This document shows positions 47,101 to 54,176 of a DNA stretch of 64,000 nt, piece after piece. The translations under genes were made by a program, and so were the position numbers. How positions within the stretch are numbered: position 1 is the stretch's first letter; every line of letters begins with the position of its first letter. Origin of the DNA: Mycobacterium asiaticum (GTDB lineage: Bacteria > Actinomycetota > Actinomycetes > Mycobacteriales > Mycobacteriaceae); NCBI RefSeq assembly GCF_001673635.1, contig NZ_LZMH01000037.1:124001-188000 (forward strand). The letters are read 5' to 3'. The notes below the pieces were generated by a model. It ran no database searches. It saw nothing but the letters and a program-made list of their open reading frames with translations, and was not told where the DNA came from.

Positions 47101-47403
47101 GGAGAAGGTGCTTTTGATGAGGCCTTGGGAGCAGGGTCTGAGCTCTCCGCCGAAGAAGCGATCGCGTATGCCCAGCGCGGCCGCGGCGAGCGGAAACGAC
47201 CGGCCACCGGTTGGGGCTCACTGACCCCGATGGAGCAGGACGTGGTTCGTCTGACCTCAGAAGGATTGAGCAACAAAGAGATCGGTGGGCGACTGTTCAT
47301 CTCGCCGCGCACCGTGCAGACCCACCTGACCCACGTCTACGCCAAGCTGGGCATCACTTCCCGGGTGCAACTGGTCCAGGAAGCCGCCCGTCAGCAAGAC
47401 TGA
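44113..47403 (+). CDS. Cyclase-ATPase-LuxR-type large transcriptional regulator
   Basis: 1096 residues from the ATG at 44113; a GTG at 44059 would add 18. Domain order: class III nucleotide cyclase homology (GTVTLLLADVEGSTRLWE, QGEGDSFVAAF, YAGPTINRAARI), a STAND-type ATPase with Walker A GAGGAGKTRLAVEVA and Walker B LLVLDNCEHLLD, a long helical repeat part (about 540-1020), and a C-terminal LuxR helix-turn-helix (LTPMEQDVVRLTSEGLSNKEIGG then SPRTVQTHL). One metal Asp and the N-x-x-x-R pair of the cyclase are present. M. tuberculosis has relatives such as Rv0386, Rv1358 and Rv2488c. Whether it makes cAMP is open. Confidence 0.92.
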   Translation: MSQHVEMPPLTWSLTELLPTGTVTLLLADVEGSTRLWETQPEQMAAALALLNRTVDETVAVHGGVRPVEQGEGDSFVAAFARASDALGCALALQRASLGPIRIRIGLHTGEIQLRDEGNYAGPTINRAARIRDLAHGGQTVLSAVTEALVADRLPMDVWLTDLGSYPLKGVPRPERVLQLCHPELRNEFPPLRVSTAAASHNLPVQFTSFVGRQEEMIELRRLIEDNRLVTLNGAGGAGKTRLAVEVAAQMVDVFDDGVWYVDLAPITNPAVVPVTTARTLGLPDQPGLSTLETLVRFIGAKAILLVLDNCEHLLDACGSMVIELLGVCPHLTIVATSREPLALPGELSWRVPSLSLADEAIELFADRARRVRPNFVVRESNRALVVEICERLDGMPLAIELAAARIRALSLKQIVDSLHDRFRLLTGGARTAVRRQQTLRASVDWSHALLTEPERVLFRRLAVFAGGFDFDAAHAVGSGSELEGFQLMDQLGLLVDKSLVVAFETGTDDGMRYRLLETVRQYAQEKLGESGEAGEVRTRHRDYYAEKAAALHSRGPSADEELLRWAQIEIENLRAAFAWSQENSDFEVALRMIVCLLPLWLWGGRVLEALAGLAAILTEESHLTPAVWAGAVAQESILASWVAMPTGLGRAQEALAIARQLGERELIVHALVACATLALYSPDLAQQYADEMMEEFTSTNDRWRLCQVFGHRATFNALFGEPIAARSAAEKGRDVADEFGDRFFSRSNRAWLAIALVLQGELAAGTRIASELAEEAEAADDVTMVLFGHLGHSLALAFRGQADASHAVAQAALAAAERMGGIAGDTVHAAFAYAALAGGDGAAARRAAEEALPHTVPAREVFTRSVVPMAEALLSCGDLTGARSYADGIVAMVPGWYQLVTLTVRGFIALAQGDREQAERDAHDALAVASRTGAFMRVADTLELLARLAAGDGNHPYAARLLGAAAGIRQRLDHVRYPMYEAGYQAVLAELQEALGEGAFDEALGAGSELSAEEAIAYAQRGRGERKRPATGWGSLTPMEQDVVRLTSEGLSNKEIGGRLFISPRTVQTHLTHVYAKLGITSRVQLVQEAARQQD

Positions 47404-47508
47404 AACCATGACATCCTTGACCGAGCGCGCGTTCTGTTCAGATTCCTCAGTCTGCACGACAAGATCTACCAAGCAACCAATGGCCGGATCGGCCATCGGA
47501 TACCGGGT

Positions 47509-47853
47509 ATGCCGCCCAACCTGCTACTGCACACGGTGGGCGCCAAGACAGGCCAGGCGCGCACAACGACGCTGACCTACGCCAGGGACGGTGACGACTA
47601 TCTCGTTGTCGCATCGAAAGCCGGCTATCCAAAAGCGCCCGGCTGGTATCACAATTTGAAGGCCAATCCGGAGATTGAAATCAGTGTTGGCGCAAATCGT
47701 TTGGCCGTCACAGCCCGCCCGGTGCTACCCGATAGCCTCGACTACGCGCGACTGTGGAAGATCGTCAACGCGAACAACAGCAACCGCTATGTGGAATACC
47801 AGAAGAAGACGTCGCGGCCGATCCCAGTCGTCGTGCTGACGCCCAGGCCCTGA
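47509..47853 (+). CDS. Deazaflavin (F420)-dependent nitroreductase-family protein, N-terminus disrupted
   Basis: 114 residues from the first ATG in frame. The family core is present: LLLHTVGAKTGQARTTTLTY, LVVASKAGYPKAPGWYHNLKANPEIEI and RPIPVVVLTP. The same frame is open upstream to 47404 and encodes the expected helix (FRFLSLHDKIYQATNGRIGHRIPG) but has no ATG, GTG or TTG. An ATG at 47408 begins a plausible N-terminus (MTSLTERA) in another frame, so a 1-base loss near 47425-47435 likely broke the gene. The product may be short and inactive. It follows the large regulator closely. Confidence 0.7.
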   Translation: MPPNLLLHTVGAKTGQARTTTLTYARDGDDYLVVASKAGYPKAPGWYHNLKANPEIEISVGANRLAVTARPVLPDSLDYARLWKIVNANNSNRYVEYQKKTSRPIPVVVLTPRP

Positions 47854-47858
47854 GCCCC

Positions 47859-47918
47859 GCGAGCAGACGCTAAAGCGCCTCAAAAACGCAGTTTTTGGGT
47901 GCTTTAGCGTCTGCTCGC
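47859..47918. terminator. Long inverted repeat between block B and lpqT
   Basis: Arms GCGAGCAGACGCTAAAGC and GCTTTAGCGTCTGCTCGC are perfect, with an inner stem CAAAAAC/GTTTTTG. It separates the convergent reductase and lpqT genes and is related to the elements at 40231 and 41777. Confidence 0.85.
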
Positions 47919-47928
47919 CCAAAGAACG

Positions 47929-48585
47929 CTACTTTTGGGCGACGACGAATCCCCGGATGATGGCCTCGACATCGTTGCTTTCCGAGACGGCCTGGTCGGC
48001 AAGACTGGTAATGATCAGCTGTACCAGGTATCGCTGCTTGTCCGGCGGCCGACCGGTCGGCAGCACCACCCGGCTCCAGCTGCGCATCCGCGCGCCCTTC
48101 AGCTCGTAGGTTCCCTGCACCACCGAGGACGGGAACCCGTTGAAGTCCGCCGTTGAAGCGTCCAACTGGTGAAAGCTGTCCGGCAGATCGGTATTTGCGT
48201 GTTTGATCGCCTCGGCGGGATTGAGTTCCCCGCGCAACTTGAACACCACCAGCATGGCCGCCGGATAGTTGTCTCCCTTGGAGATCATCACCGCCTTGGA
48301 TGCGGGGTTAGGGTCGCCACGCCGTTTCCAGCCCGCCGGAGTCGGCATCGACACCGTCAAGTCCGGCAGGCTGGCCGGGTCTACCGGATCACCGGCCACG
48401 CCCTGGTCTTCCAGATACTTCGACAGCGGGACCGGCGGTTCCGACGTTGCCGGGGTGCTGCTGGCCGCTGTGCCGCTGGTAGTCCAGATCGCCTGATAGT
48501 CGGGAACTTTGGGGCCGCCGCAAGCGATCGTCGCAAGGGCGAGCACAGCAGCCCCGGCGGCGGCCGCGATGGCGCGCCGCGTCAC
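47929..48585 (-). CDS. lpqT: Lipoprotein LpqT
   Basis: 218 residues from a GTG that overlaps the arsC-like stop by 4 bp. A basic start, hydrophobic stretch and lipobox-like ATIAC put the lipid-bearing Cys near residue 22. The mature part is of the LpqN/LpqT type: a Ser/Thr/Pro-rich linker, then LPDLTVSMPTPAGWKR and NFSSVVQGTY-like strands. These proteins are exported to the envelope; LpqN-family members bind partner proteins. Equals Rv1016c. Confidence 0.9.
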   Translation of the reverse strand: MTRRAIAAAAGAAVLALATIACGGPKVPDYQAIWTTSGTAASSTPATSEPPVPLSKYLEDQGVAGDPVDPASLPDLTVSMPTPAGWKRRGDPNPASKAVMISKGDNYPAAMLVVFKLRGELNPAEAIKHANTDLPDSFHQLDASTADFNGFPSSVVQGTYELKGARMRSWSRVVLPTGRPPDKQRYLVQLIITSLADQAVSESNDVEAIIRGFVVAQK

Positions 48586-48929
48586 AGAATCTCGCGGACT
48601 GCGTCGATCGGGCGGGCCAGCCGCGTGCCCTTCGGGGTGACGACGAACGGCCGTTCGATCAGGATTGGATGCTCGGCCATCGCGTCGAGCAGCTCGTCGT
48701 CGCTCGCCTCGGCCAGATTCAGCTCCGCGTACAGCGATTCGCGCTTGCGGACCGCGGCGCGCACCTCGATGCCGGCGTCGGCGATCATTCGCACCAGCTC
48801 GTCACGGGACGGCGGCGTCTTCAGGTATTGCACCACTGTGGGGTCTAAACCGCTGTCCCGCAACAAGTCCAGCGTCTTGCGGGACGTGCTGCACTTGGGA
48901 TTGTGATAGATGACGGTCTGGTCACCCAT
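48582..48929 (-). CDS. arsC: ArsC-family arsenate reductase-like protein
   Basis: 115 residues. The thioredoxin-like ArsC fold shows YHNPKCSTSRKTLDLL with the active cysteine, then QYLKTPPSRDEL, the catalytic Arg region (RKRESLY) and HPILIERPFVV. This is the glutaredoxin-dependent type; Spx/YffB relatives lack the CxxS context. Its ATG directly follows the prsA stop (TAG ATG) and its end overlaps lpqT, so it belongs to the prsA unit. As I recall, prsA and lpqT adjoin in M. tuberculosis, which would make this an extra or lost gene. No other arsenic genes are nearby. Confidence 0.85.
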   Translation of the reverse strand: MGDQTVIYHNPKCSTSRKTLDLLRDSGLDPTVVQYLKTPPSRDELVRMIADAGIEVRAAVRKRESLYAELNLAEASDDELLDAMAEHPILIERPFVVTPKGTRLARPIDAVREIL

Positions 48930-49910
48930 CTAGGCGTCTCCGTCGAACAGTCCTGTGACTGAGCCGTTTTCGAAGACCGCACGAATGGTGCTGGCCAACA
49001 ACGGCGCAATGGACAGGACGGTCAGTTGAGGGAACCGCTTCTCCTCACCGATCGGCAGGGTGTTGGTGACGATCACCTCGCGGGCACCGCAGCCGGCCAG
49101 CCGCTCGGCCGCCGGGTCGGAGAGAACACCGTGCGTTGCCGCGATGATCACGTCCCTGGCGCCGTCGTCGTGCAGCAGCTTGACCGCGCCGGCGATCGTG
49201 CCACCGGTGTCGATCATGTCGTCGATCAGCACGCAGGTGCGGCCCTGCACCTCACCGACCACACGGTTGGACACCACCTGGTTGGGCACCCGCGGATCCC
49301 GGGTCTTGTGGATGAAGGCCAGCGGGACGCCGCCCAGGGCGTCCGCCCACTTCTCGGCGATACGCACCCGGCCGGAGTCGGGGGAGACCACGACCATGTT
49401 GCTGTCCGGGTAGTTGTCCTTGATGTAGCCGGTCAGCAGGTTCTGGCCGCGCATGTGGTCCACGGGGCCGTCGAAGAAACCCTGGATCTGATCGGTGTGC
49501 AGGTCCACGGTGACGATCCGGTCGGCGCCGGCGGTCTTCAGCAGATCGGCCACCAGGCGAGCCGAGATCGGCTCGCGGCCGCGGTGCTTCTTGTCCTGCC
49601 GGGCATAAGGGTAGAACGGCATGACCGCGGTGATCCGCTTGGCACTGCCGCGCTTGAGCGCATCGATCATGATCAGCTGTTCCATCAGCCACCGGTTCAC
49701 CGGTGCCGGGGCCGATTGCAGGACGAACGCGTCGCATCCGCGCACCGACTCCTGGAAGCGCACGAAGATCTCGCCGTTGGCGAACTCCCGCGCCGTCTGC
49801 GCGGTCACGTGGACATCGAGTTCCTTGGCGACCTGCTCGGCCAGCTCCGGGTGGGCGCGGCCGCTGAAGAGCATCAGATTTTTGCGGTTATCGGTCCAGT
49901 CGTGACTCAC
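48930..49910 (-). CDS. prsA: Ribose-phosphate pyrophosphokinase
   Basis: 326 residues from a GTG. It makes PRPP from ribose-5-phosphate and ATP for nucleotides, His and Trp, and in mycobacteria also for the decaprenyl-phosphoryl-arabinose precursor. Motifs: FANGEIFVRFQESVRG, the flexible loop with PYARQDKKHRGREPIS, VDLHTDQIQGFF and the PRPP loop CVLIDDMIDTGGT. Equals Rv1017c. It follows glmU by 87 bp. Confidence 0.96.
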   Translation of the reverse strand: MSHDWTDNRKNLMLFSGRAHPELAEQVAKELDVHVTAQTAREFANGEIFVRFQESVRGCDAFVLQSAPAPVNRWLMEQLIMIDALKRGSAKRITAVMPFYPYARQDKKHRGREPISARLVADLLKTAGADRIVTVDLHTDQIQGFFDGPVDHMRGQNLLTGYIKDNYPDSNMVVVSPDSGRVRIAEKWADALGGVPLAFIHKTRDPRVPNQVVSNRVVGEVQGRTCVLIDDMIDTGGTIAGAVKLLHDDGARDVIIAATHGVLSDPAAERLAGCGAREVIVTNTLPIGEEKRFPQLTVLSIAPLLASTIRAVFENGSVTGLFDGDA

Positions 49911-49997
49911 CGGGCTGCCCTCTCGGGATCTGAAATGAAGGCACCATCGTACGTAGCGAAGTGCCTGGTGCTGCGCCCGGGTTACCGGGAAGTTGCT

Positions 49998-51461
49998 TCA
50001 CGATGTCTGATCTGGCTCCGACTCGAGGGCCTGCTGCGCGGCTTCGGCGGCCGCCGTGCCTGGTCGTTTGCGCTGCACCCAACCTTCGATGTTGCGTTGC
50101 GGACCGGCCGACACCGCCAGCGCGCCCGGCGGGACGTCCTCACGCACCACGGTGCCGGCTCCGGTGTAGGCGCCGTCGCCGATGGTCACCGGCGCCACGA
50201 ACATGGTGTCCGAGCCGGTGCGCACGTGCGAGCCGATCGTGGTGCGGCGTTTGGTGACGCCGTCGTAGTTGACGAACACGCTGGACGCGCCGATGTTGGT
50301 GTGGTCGCCGATGTCGGCGTCACCGACGTAGGTCAGGTGCGGCACCTTGGTCCCGGTGCCGATGGTGGAGTTCTTGGTCTCGACGAACGCGCCCAGCTTG
50401 CCGTCGCCGCCCAGCACCGTCCCGGGCCGCAAAAAGCTGAACGGGCCGACGGTGGCCCCGTCGCCGATCGTCGACGACGTGCCGTGGGTCCGGCACACCG
50501 TGGCGTTCTCGCCCACGTTCACGTCGGTCAGGGTGGTGTCCGGCCCGATGACGCAGCGGCCGCCGATCCGGGTGCTACCCAGCAGCTGGGTGCCGGGCTG
50601 GATCACGGTGTCGCGACCGATCGTCACGTCGACGTCGATCCAGGTCGTCGCAGGGTCGGCCACGGTCACGCCGGCCAGCTGATGAGCGGCCACGATCCGG
50701 CGGTTGAGCTCGGCGCCCAATTCAGCGAGCTGGACGCGGTTGTTGACGCCCGCGACCAGTGCGCTGTCGTCGACGTGGAGGGCGCTGACGGTGTGGCCAT
50801 CCCGGCGCGCGATCGCGATGACGTCGGTCAGGTACAGCTCCTGTTGGGCGTTATTGGCGCTGAGCCGGCCCAACGCGGATCGCAGTGCGGCGATGTCGAA
50901 GGCGTAGACGCCCGTGTTGACCTCGCGGATCCCGCGTTGTGAGGCGGTCGCGTCGGCCTGCTCGACGATTGCCATCACTTCGTCGTCCTGGGTGCGCAGG
51001 ATGCGGCCGTAGCCGTGCGGATCGTCCAGCGTGGTGGTCAGCACGGTCACCGCCGCGGCCGCCGAGCTGTGGGTGGCGATCAGGTCGGCCAGCGTGTCGG
51101 CGTCCAGCAGGGGAGTGTCACCCGCGGCGACCACGACGATGCCGGCGTAGTCGTCGGGCAGCGCGGACAACCCGCACAGCACCGCATGGCCCGTCCCCAG
51201 CGGCCGGTCCTGCAACGCGACCTCGATGGAGCGACCCAGGTCGTCGGCCAACTCCGCGACCAGCGGCGAAATGCGCTCGTGGTCGTGGCCGAGGACCACC
51301 ACCAGGTGCTGCGGCGCGAGTTTGGTCATCGCGTGCAGGGAGTGCGACAGCATGCTGCGACCGCCGAGGGTGTGCAGCACTTTCGGGGTGTCGGACCGCA
51401 TCCGGGTGCCGGGCCCGGCCGCCAGGACCAGGACCGCGGTGTCACCACGAAACGTCATCAA
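49998..51461 (-). CDS. glmU: Bifunctional GlcN-1-P acetyltransferase / GlcNAc-1-P uridylyltransferase
   Basis: 487 residues. It makes UDP-GlcNAc for peptidoglycan and the arabinogalactan linker. The N-terminal pyrophosphorylase site is [21 protein letters not shown]. The C-terminal half is a left-handed beta helix ([36 protein letters not shown]). The end is a short acidic/Gln-rich tail. Equals Rv1018c. The tRNA-Gln gene lies upstream on the same strand, 103 bp away. Confidence 0.96.
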   Translation of the reverse strand: MMTFRGDTAVLVLAAGPGTRMRSDTPKVLHTLGGRSMLSHSLHAMTKLAPQHLVVVLGHDHERISPLVAELADDLGRSIEVALQDRPLGTGHAVLCGLSALPDDYAGIVVVAAGDTPLLDADTLADLIATHSSAAAAVTVLTTTLDDPHGYGRILRTQDDEVMAIVEQADATASQRGIREVNTGVYAFDIAALRSALGRLSANNAQQELYLTDVIAIARRDGHTVSALHVDDSALVAGVNNRVQLAELGAELNRRIVAAHQLAGVTVADPATTWIDVDVTIGRDTVIQPGTQLLGSTRIGGRCVIGPDTTLTDVNVGENATVCRTHGTSSTIGDGATVGPFSFLRPGTVLGGDGKLGAFVETKNSTIGTGTKVPHLTYVGDADIGDHTNIGASSVFVNYDGVTKRRTTIGSHVRTGSDTMFVAPVTIGDGAYTGAGTVVREDVPPGALAVSAGPQRNIEGWVQRKRPGTAAAEAAQQALESEPDQTS

Positions 51462-51564
51462 CTCTCCTCAAGTTTCGCCTTGCGAGCGTGCGTACCTGCA
51501 CGCCGACACGCCGTCAAGAGTGGCATCTTGTGCACGCTCGCGGCAAAAAGCGCAAAATGCGGAG

Positions 51565-51636
51565 CTCCGTCGCCAGGACTCGAACCTGAACTATCTGAAC
51601 CAAAATCAGAGGTGCTGCCGATTACACCACGACGGA
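51565..51636 (-). tRNA. tRNA-Gln (anticodon TTG)
   Basis: 72 nt on the minus strand. The acceptor stem TCCGTCG pairs with CGACGGA, with G as discriminator base. The anticodon loop is TTTTGGT between TCTGA and TCAGA, giving TTG. The T arm contains GGTTCGAGTCC. No CCA is encoded. A tRNA-Gln gene next to glmU is also found in M. tuberculosis. Confidence 0.95.
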
Positions 51637-51731
51637 TCGCCGATCAGCGGCCCGTGCGCCGCCGATGAAACCTTATCGAACCCGGCCGGTATTCCGGAGC
51701 CGAGCGTGGGTCACCTCGATACCCTGATCAG

Positions 51732-52379
51732 GTGGCCGCACCGGAGAGAACCCCGGACAAGGAAGCACGAACGCCCCGCGCCCGGATGACCGGCAGCGAG
51801 CGCCGGCACCAGCTGATCGGGATCGCCCGCTCACTGTTCGCCGAACGGGGCTACGACGGCACCTCGATCGAGGAGATCGCGCAACGCGCCAACGTCTCCA
51901 AACCAGTCGTCTACGAGCACTTCGGCGGAAAAGAAGGGCTGTACGCGGTCGTGGTCGACCGGGAGATGTCGGCGTTGCTGGACGGCATCACCTCGTCACT
52001 GACCAACAACCGGTCCCGCGTGCGGGTCGAGCGGGTCGCGCTGGCGCTGCTCACCTACGTCGAGGAACGCACCGACGGGTTCCGCATCATGATCCGGGAC
52101 TCGCCGGCTTCGATCAGCTCGGGCACCTACTCCAGCCTGCTCAATGACGCGGTCAATCAGGTCGCCTCCATCCTGGCCGGCGACTTCGCCCGCCGCGGTC
52201 TGGATCCCGAGCTGGCCCCGCTGTATGCCCAGGCGCTGGTGGGTTCGGTGTCGATGACCGCACAGTGGTGGCTCGACGCGCGGGAGCCCAAGAAGGAAGT
52301 GGTGGCCGCGCATTTGGTCAACCTCATGTGGAACGGTCTGACTCACCTGGAGGCCGACCCGCAGTTGCAGGGCGAATAA
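51732..52379 (+). CDS. TetR-family regulator (Rv1019-like)
   Basis: 215 residues from a GTG; the ATG at 51786 gives 197, which I recall as the M. tuberculosis length, so it is the safer start. HTH: RRHQLIGIARSLFAERGYDGTSIEEIAQRANVSKPVVYEHFGGKEGLY, split over the usual helices. The pocket domain contains WWLDAREPKKEV. It precedes mfd in M. tuberculosis and there is thought to influence the mfd-mazG unit; here two genes intervene. Confidence 0.92.
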   Translation: MAAPERTPDKEARTPRARMTGSERRHQLIGIARSLFAERGYDGTSIEEIAQRANVSKPVVYEHFGGKEGLYAVVVDREMSALLDGITSSLTNNRSRVRVERVALALLTYVEERTDGFRIMIRDSPASISSGTYSSLLNDAVNQVASILAGDFARRGLDPELAPLYAQALVGSVSMTAQWWLDAREPKKEVVAAHLVNLMWNGLTHLEADPQLQGE

Positions 52380-52441
52380 TTGGGATCGGTAGCCGCCTGA
52401 GCAAGGTGTGATCGTCGGCAACAACCAGCAAAGGACTGAAC

Positions 52442-52702
52442 ATGAACCGACCCTCGCGCATCGTCCTCGGTGTGGCGGCGGCCAGCGCCGCGCTGTCGCT
52501 GCTGGCGGCACCCGCCAACGCCGATTCCGGCAACTGCCCGCGGCTACAGGCCTGCACCACCTGGTGTCCCGGCGACCCCAACCCGGCCGGGCGTCCCGTG
52601 CCCTGGGACGGCAGCGTCTGCCACGACTACTACTGGGATTCCTACGGCGTGCACGACGTCGGCAACGGCGCGTTCTACTCGTGGGCGACCATGCCCTGGT
52701 AG
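52442..52702 (+). CDS. Small exported protein
   Basis: 86 residues from an ATG with AAAGGA 6 bp ahead. Residues 1-27 are a typical signal peptide ending in APANA-D. The mature part of about 59 residues is rich in Trp, Tyr, Pro and Cys; cysteines occur in NCPRLQACTTWCPGD and in DGSVCHDYYWD, four in all, so two disulfides are possible. Not recognised beyond being a small secreted mycobacterial type. It converges with the decarboxylase gene with only 4 bp between. Confidence 0.8.
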   Translation: MNRPSRIVLGVAAASAALSLLAAPANADSGNCPRLQACTTWCPGDPNPAGRPVPWDGSVCHDYYWDSYGVHDVGNGAFYSWATMPW

Positions 52703-52706
52703 CTGG

Positions 52707-54047
52707 TCAACCCAGGTCGCGGGCGAGCAGGTCGGCGATCGTCTCACGCCGTACCAGCTCGCGCACCCGCCCGCGGCCGACGCTTACCAGCGGCGGCCGG
52801 CCCACCAGGTTGTACGTCGAGGCCATGCTGTGGTGGTAGGCGCCCGTACCCGCCACCGCGAGCAGATCGCCGGGGCGCACGTCGGTCGGTAACTCGACAT
52901 CGCGGGCAATCTCATCGCCGGCCTCGCAATGCCGGCCGGCGACAGTCACGAGTTGTCGGCTCACCAGCGGGTGGCGGTTGGCCAGCGCGACCGTGTACCG
53001 CGCGCCGTACAGCGCCACCCGCGGGTTGTCGCTCATCCCACCGTCAACCGCCACGAAAGTCCGGCCGCCCGGACGGGTCTTCACCGAACACACCCGGTAC
53101 AGGGTGACACCGGCGCGGGCGCTGATCGCACGGCCCGGTTCCACCACGATGACGGGCCGGGGGAAATGCTCGGCGGCACAGGCCTCGTCCAGCGCGTCCT
53201 CGATCGCGGCGGCCAGCTCGTCGAGATTCAGCTCGCCGTCACCGCGGGTGTAGGGGACGCCGTGGCCACCGCCGATGTTGAGCTCGGTGAGGATCACACC
53301 GTGGCGGGATCGCACTTCGGCCATCAAGGTGATCATCCGGCGGATCGCTTCCCCGTACAGCGCGGCGTCGGTGACCTGCGAGCCGATATGGCAGTGCAAC
53401 CCGATCAGGTCGAGGATCGGGTGGGCCAGCACCCGCTGCACGGCCCGGGCCGCCTGACCGCCGTCGAGGGTGAACCCGAACTTCTGATCGCTGACTCCGG
53501 TGGTGACCGCGCGGTGCCCATGGATGTCGATCTCGGGGGTCACCCGGATGAGCACGCGCTGCCGTCGGCGGGCCAGGCCGGCCAGGTAGGCGATCTCGAT
53601 GTCGGAATCCACCACGATGCGGCCGACCCCAGCGGCTACCGCCTCGCGCAGCTCGTCTGGCGATTTCGCGTTGCCGTGCACGATGACGCGTACCGGATCC
53701 AGCCCCCCGGCCAGCGCGACGGCGAGTTCGCCGGGTGAGCAGACGTCGATGCCCAGGCCTTCCTCCCGCACCCACCTGGCCACGGCCGTGGTGAGCAGTG
53801 ATTTTGCGGCGTAGACGATCTCGACGCCACGTAACGCCTTGCGGTAGCGGCGGGCGCGATGTCGGAAGTCGGTTTCGTCGACGACGTAGGTCGGGGTGCC
53901 GAACTCATCGGCGATGTCTGTGAGCGGTACCTCACCGAGGCATAGCCGACCTTGTTCGTCACAACCGGTCGTCACCGGCCATATCGCCGGGTCGACGCGC
54001 CGCGGCGCGGCTTTGCCGATGGAGGGCAGCATGTCAAGCAATGTCAT
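52707..54047 (-). CDS. Diaminopimelate decarboxylase-like PLP enzyme
   Basis: 446 residues from the ATG at 54047; an ATG six codons later is possible. It is a type III PLP enzyme: the cofactor lysine is in YAAKSLL near residue 80, then HCHIGSQ, a Gly-rich phosphate site (NIGGGHGVPYT), EPGRAISARAG and VDGGMSDNPR, which is a classical LysA signature. M. tuberculosis lysA (Rv1293) is elsewhere and none is known at this place, so this is probably a second copy. It could make lysine or a related amine for a specialised product. Confidence 0.88.
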   Translation of the reverse strand: MTLLDMLPSIGKAAPRRVDPAIWPVTTGCDEQGRLCLGEVPLTDIADEFGTPTYVVDETDFRHRARRYRKALRGVEIVYAAKSLLTTAVARWVREEGLGIDVCSPGELAVALAGGLDPVRVIVHGNAKSPDELREAVAAGVGRIVVDSDIEIAYLAGLARRRQRVLIRVTPEIDIHGHRAVTTGVSDQKFGFTLDGGQAARAVQRVLAHPILDLIGLHCHIGSQVTDAALYGEAIRRMITLMAEVRSRHGVILTELNIGGGHGVPYTRGDGELNLDELAAAIEDALDEACAAEHFPRPVIVVEPGRAISARAGVTLYRVCSVKTRPGGRTFVAVDGGMSDNPRVALYGARYTVALANRHPLVSRQLVTVAGRHCEAGDEIARDVELPTDVRPGDLLAVAGTGAYHHSMASTYNLVGRPPLVSVGRGRVRELVRRETIADLLARDLG

Positions 54048-54176
54048 GCTTTCAACCTGCGGCGCGAGCGGGCCCCTGACCGCTTTCCTGACGAACTCTT
54101 GACGGCCGTGCGGGCGATCTTGACGCAGTGCTTGCCCGATCGAAGGCCCCAGTCGGACGCCTAGAATGGCGGCATC
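54048..54176. other. Divergent promoter region of lysA-like gene and mfd
   Basis: 129 bp between divergent starts. Short, with no confident promoter boxes and no reading frame. Confidence 0.35.
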
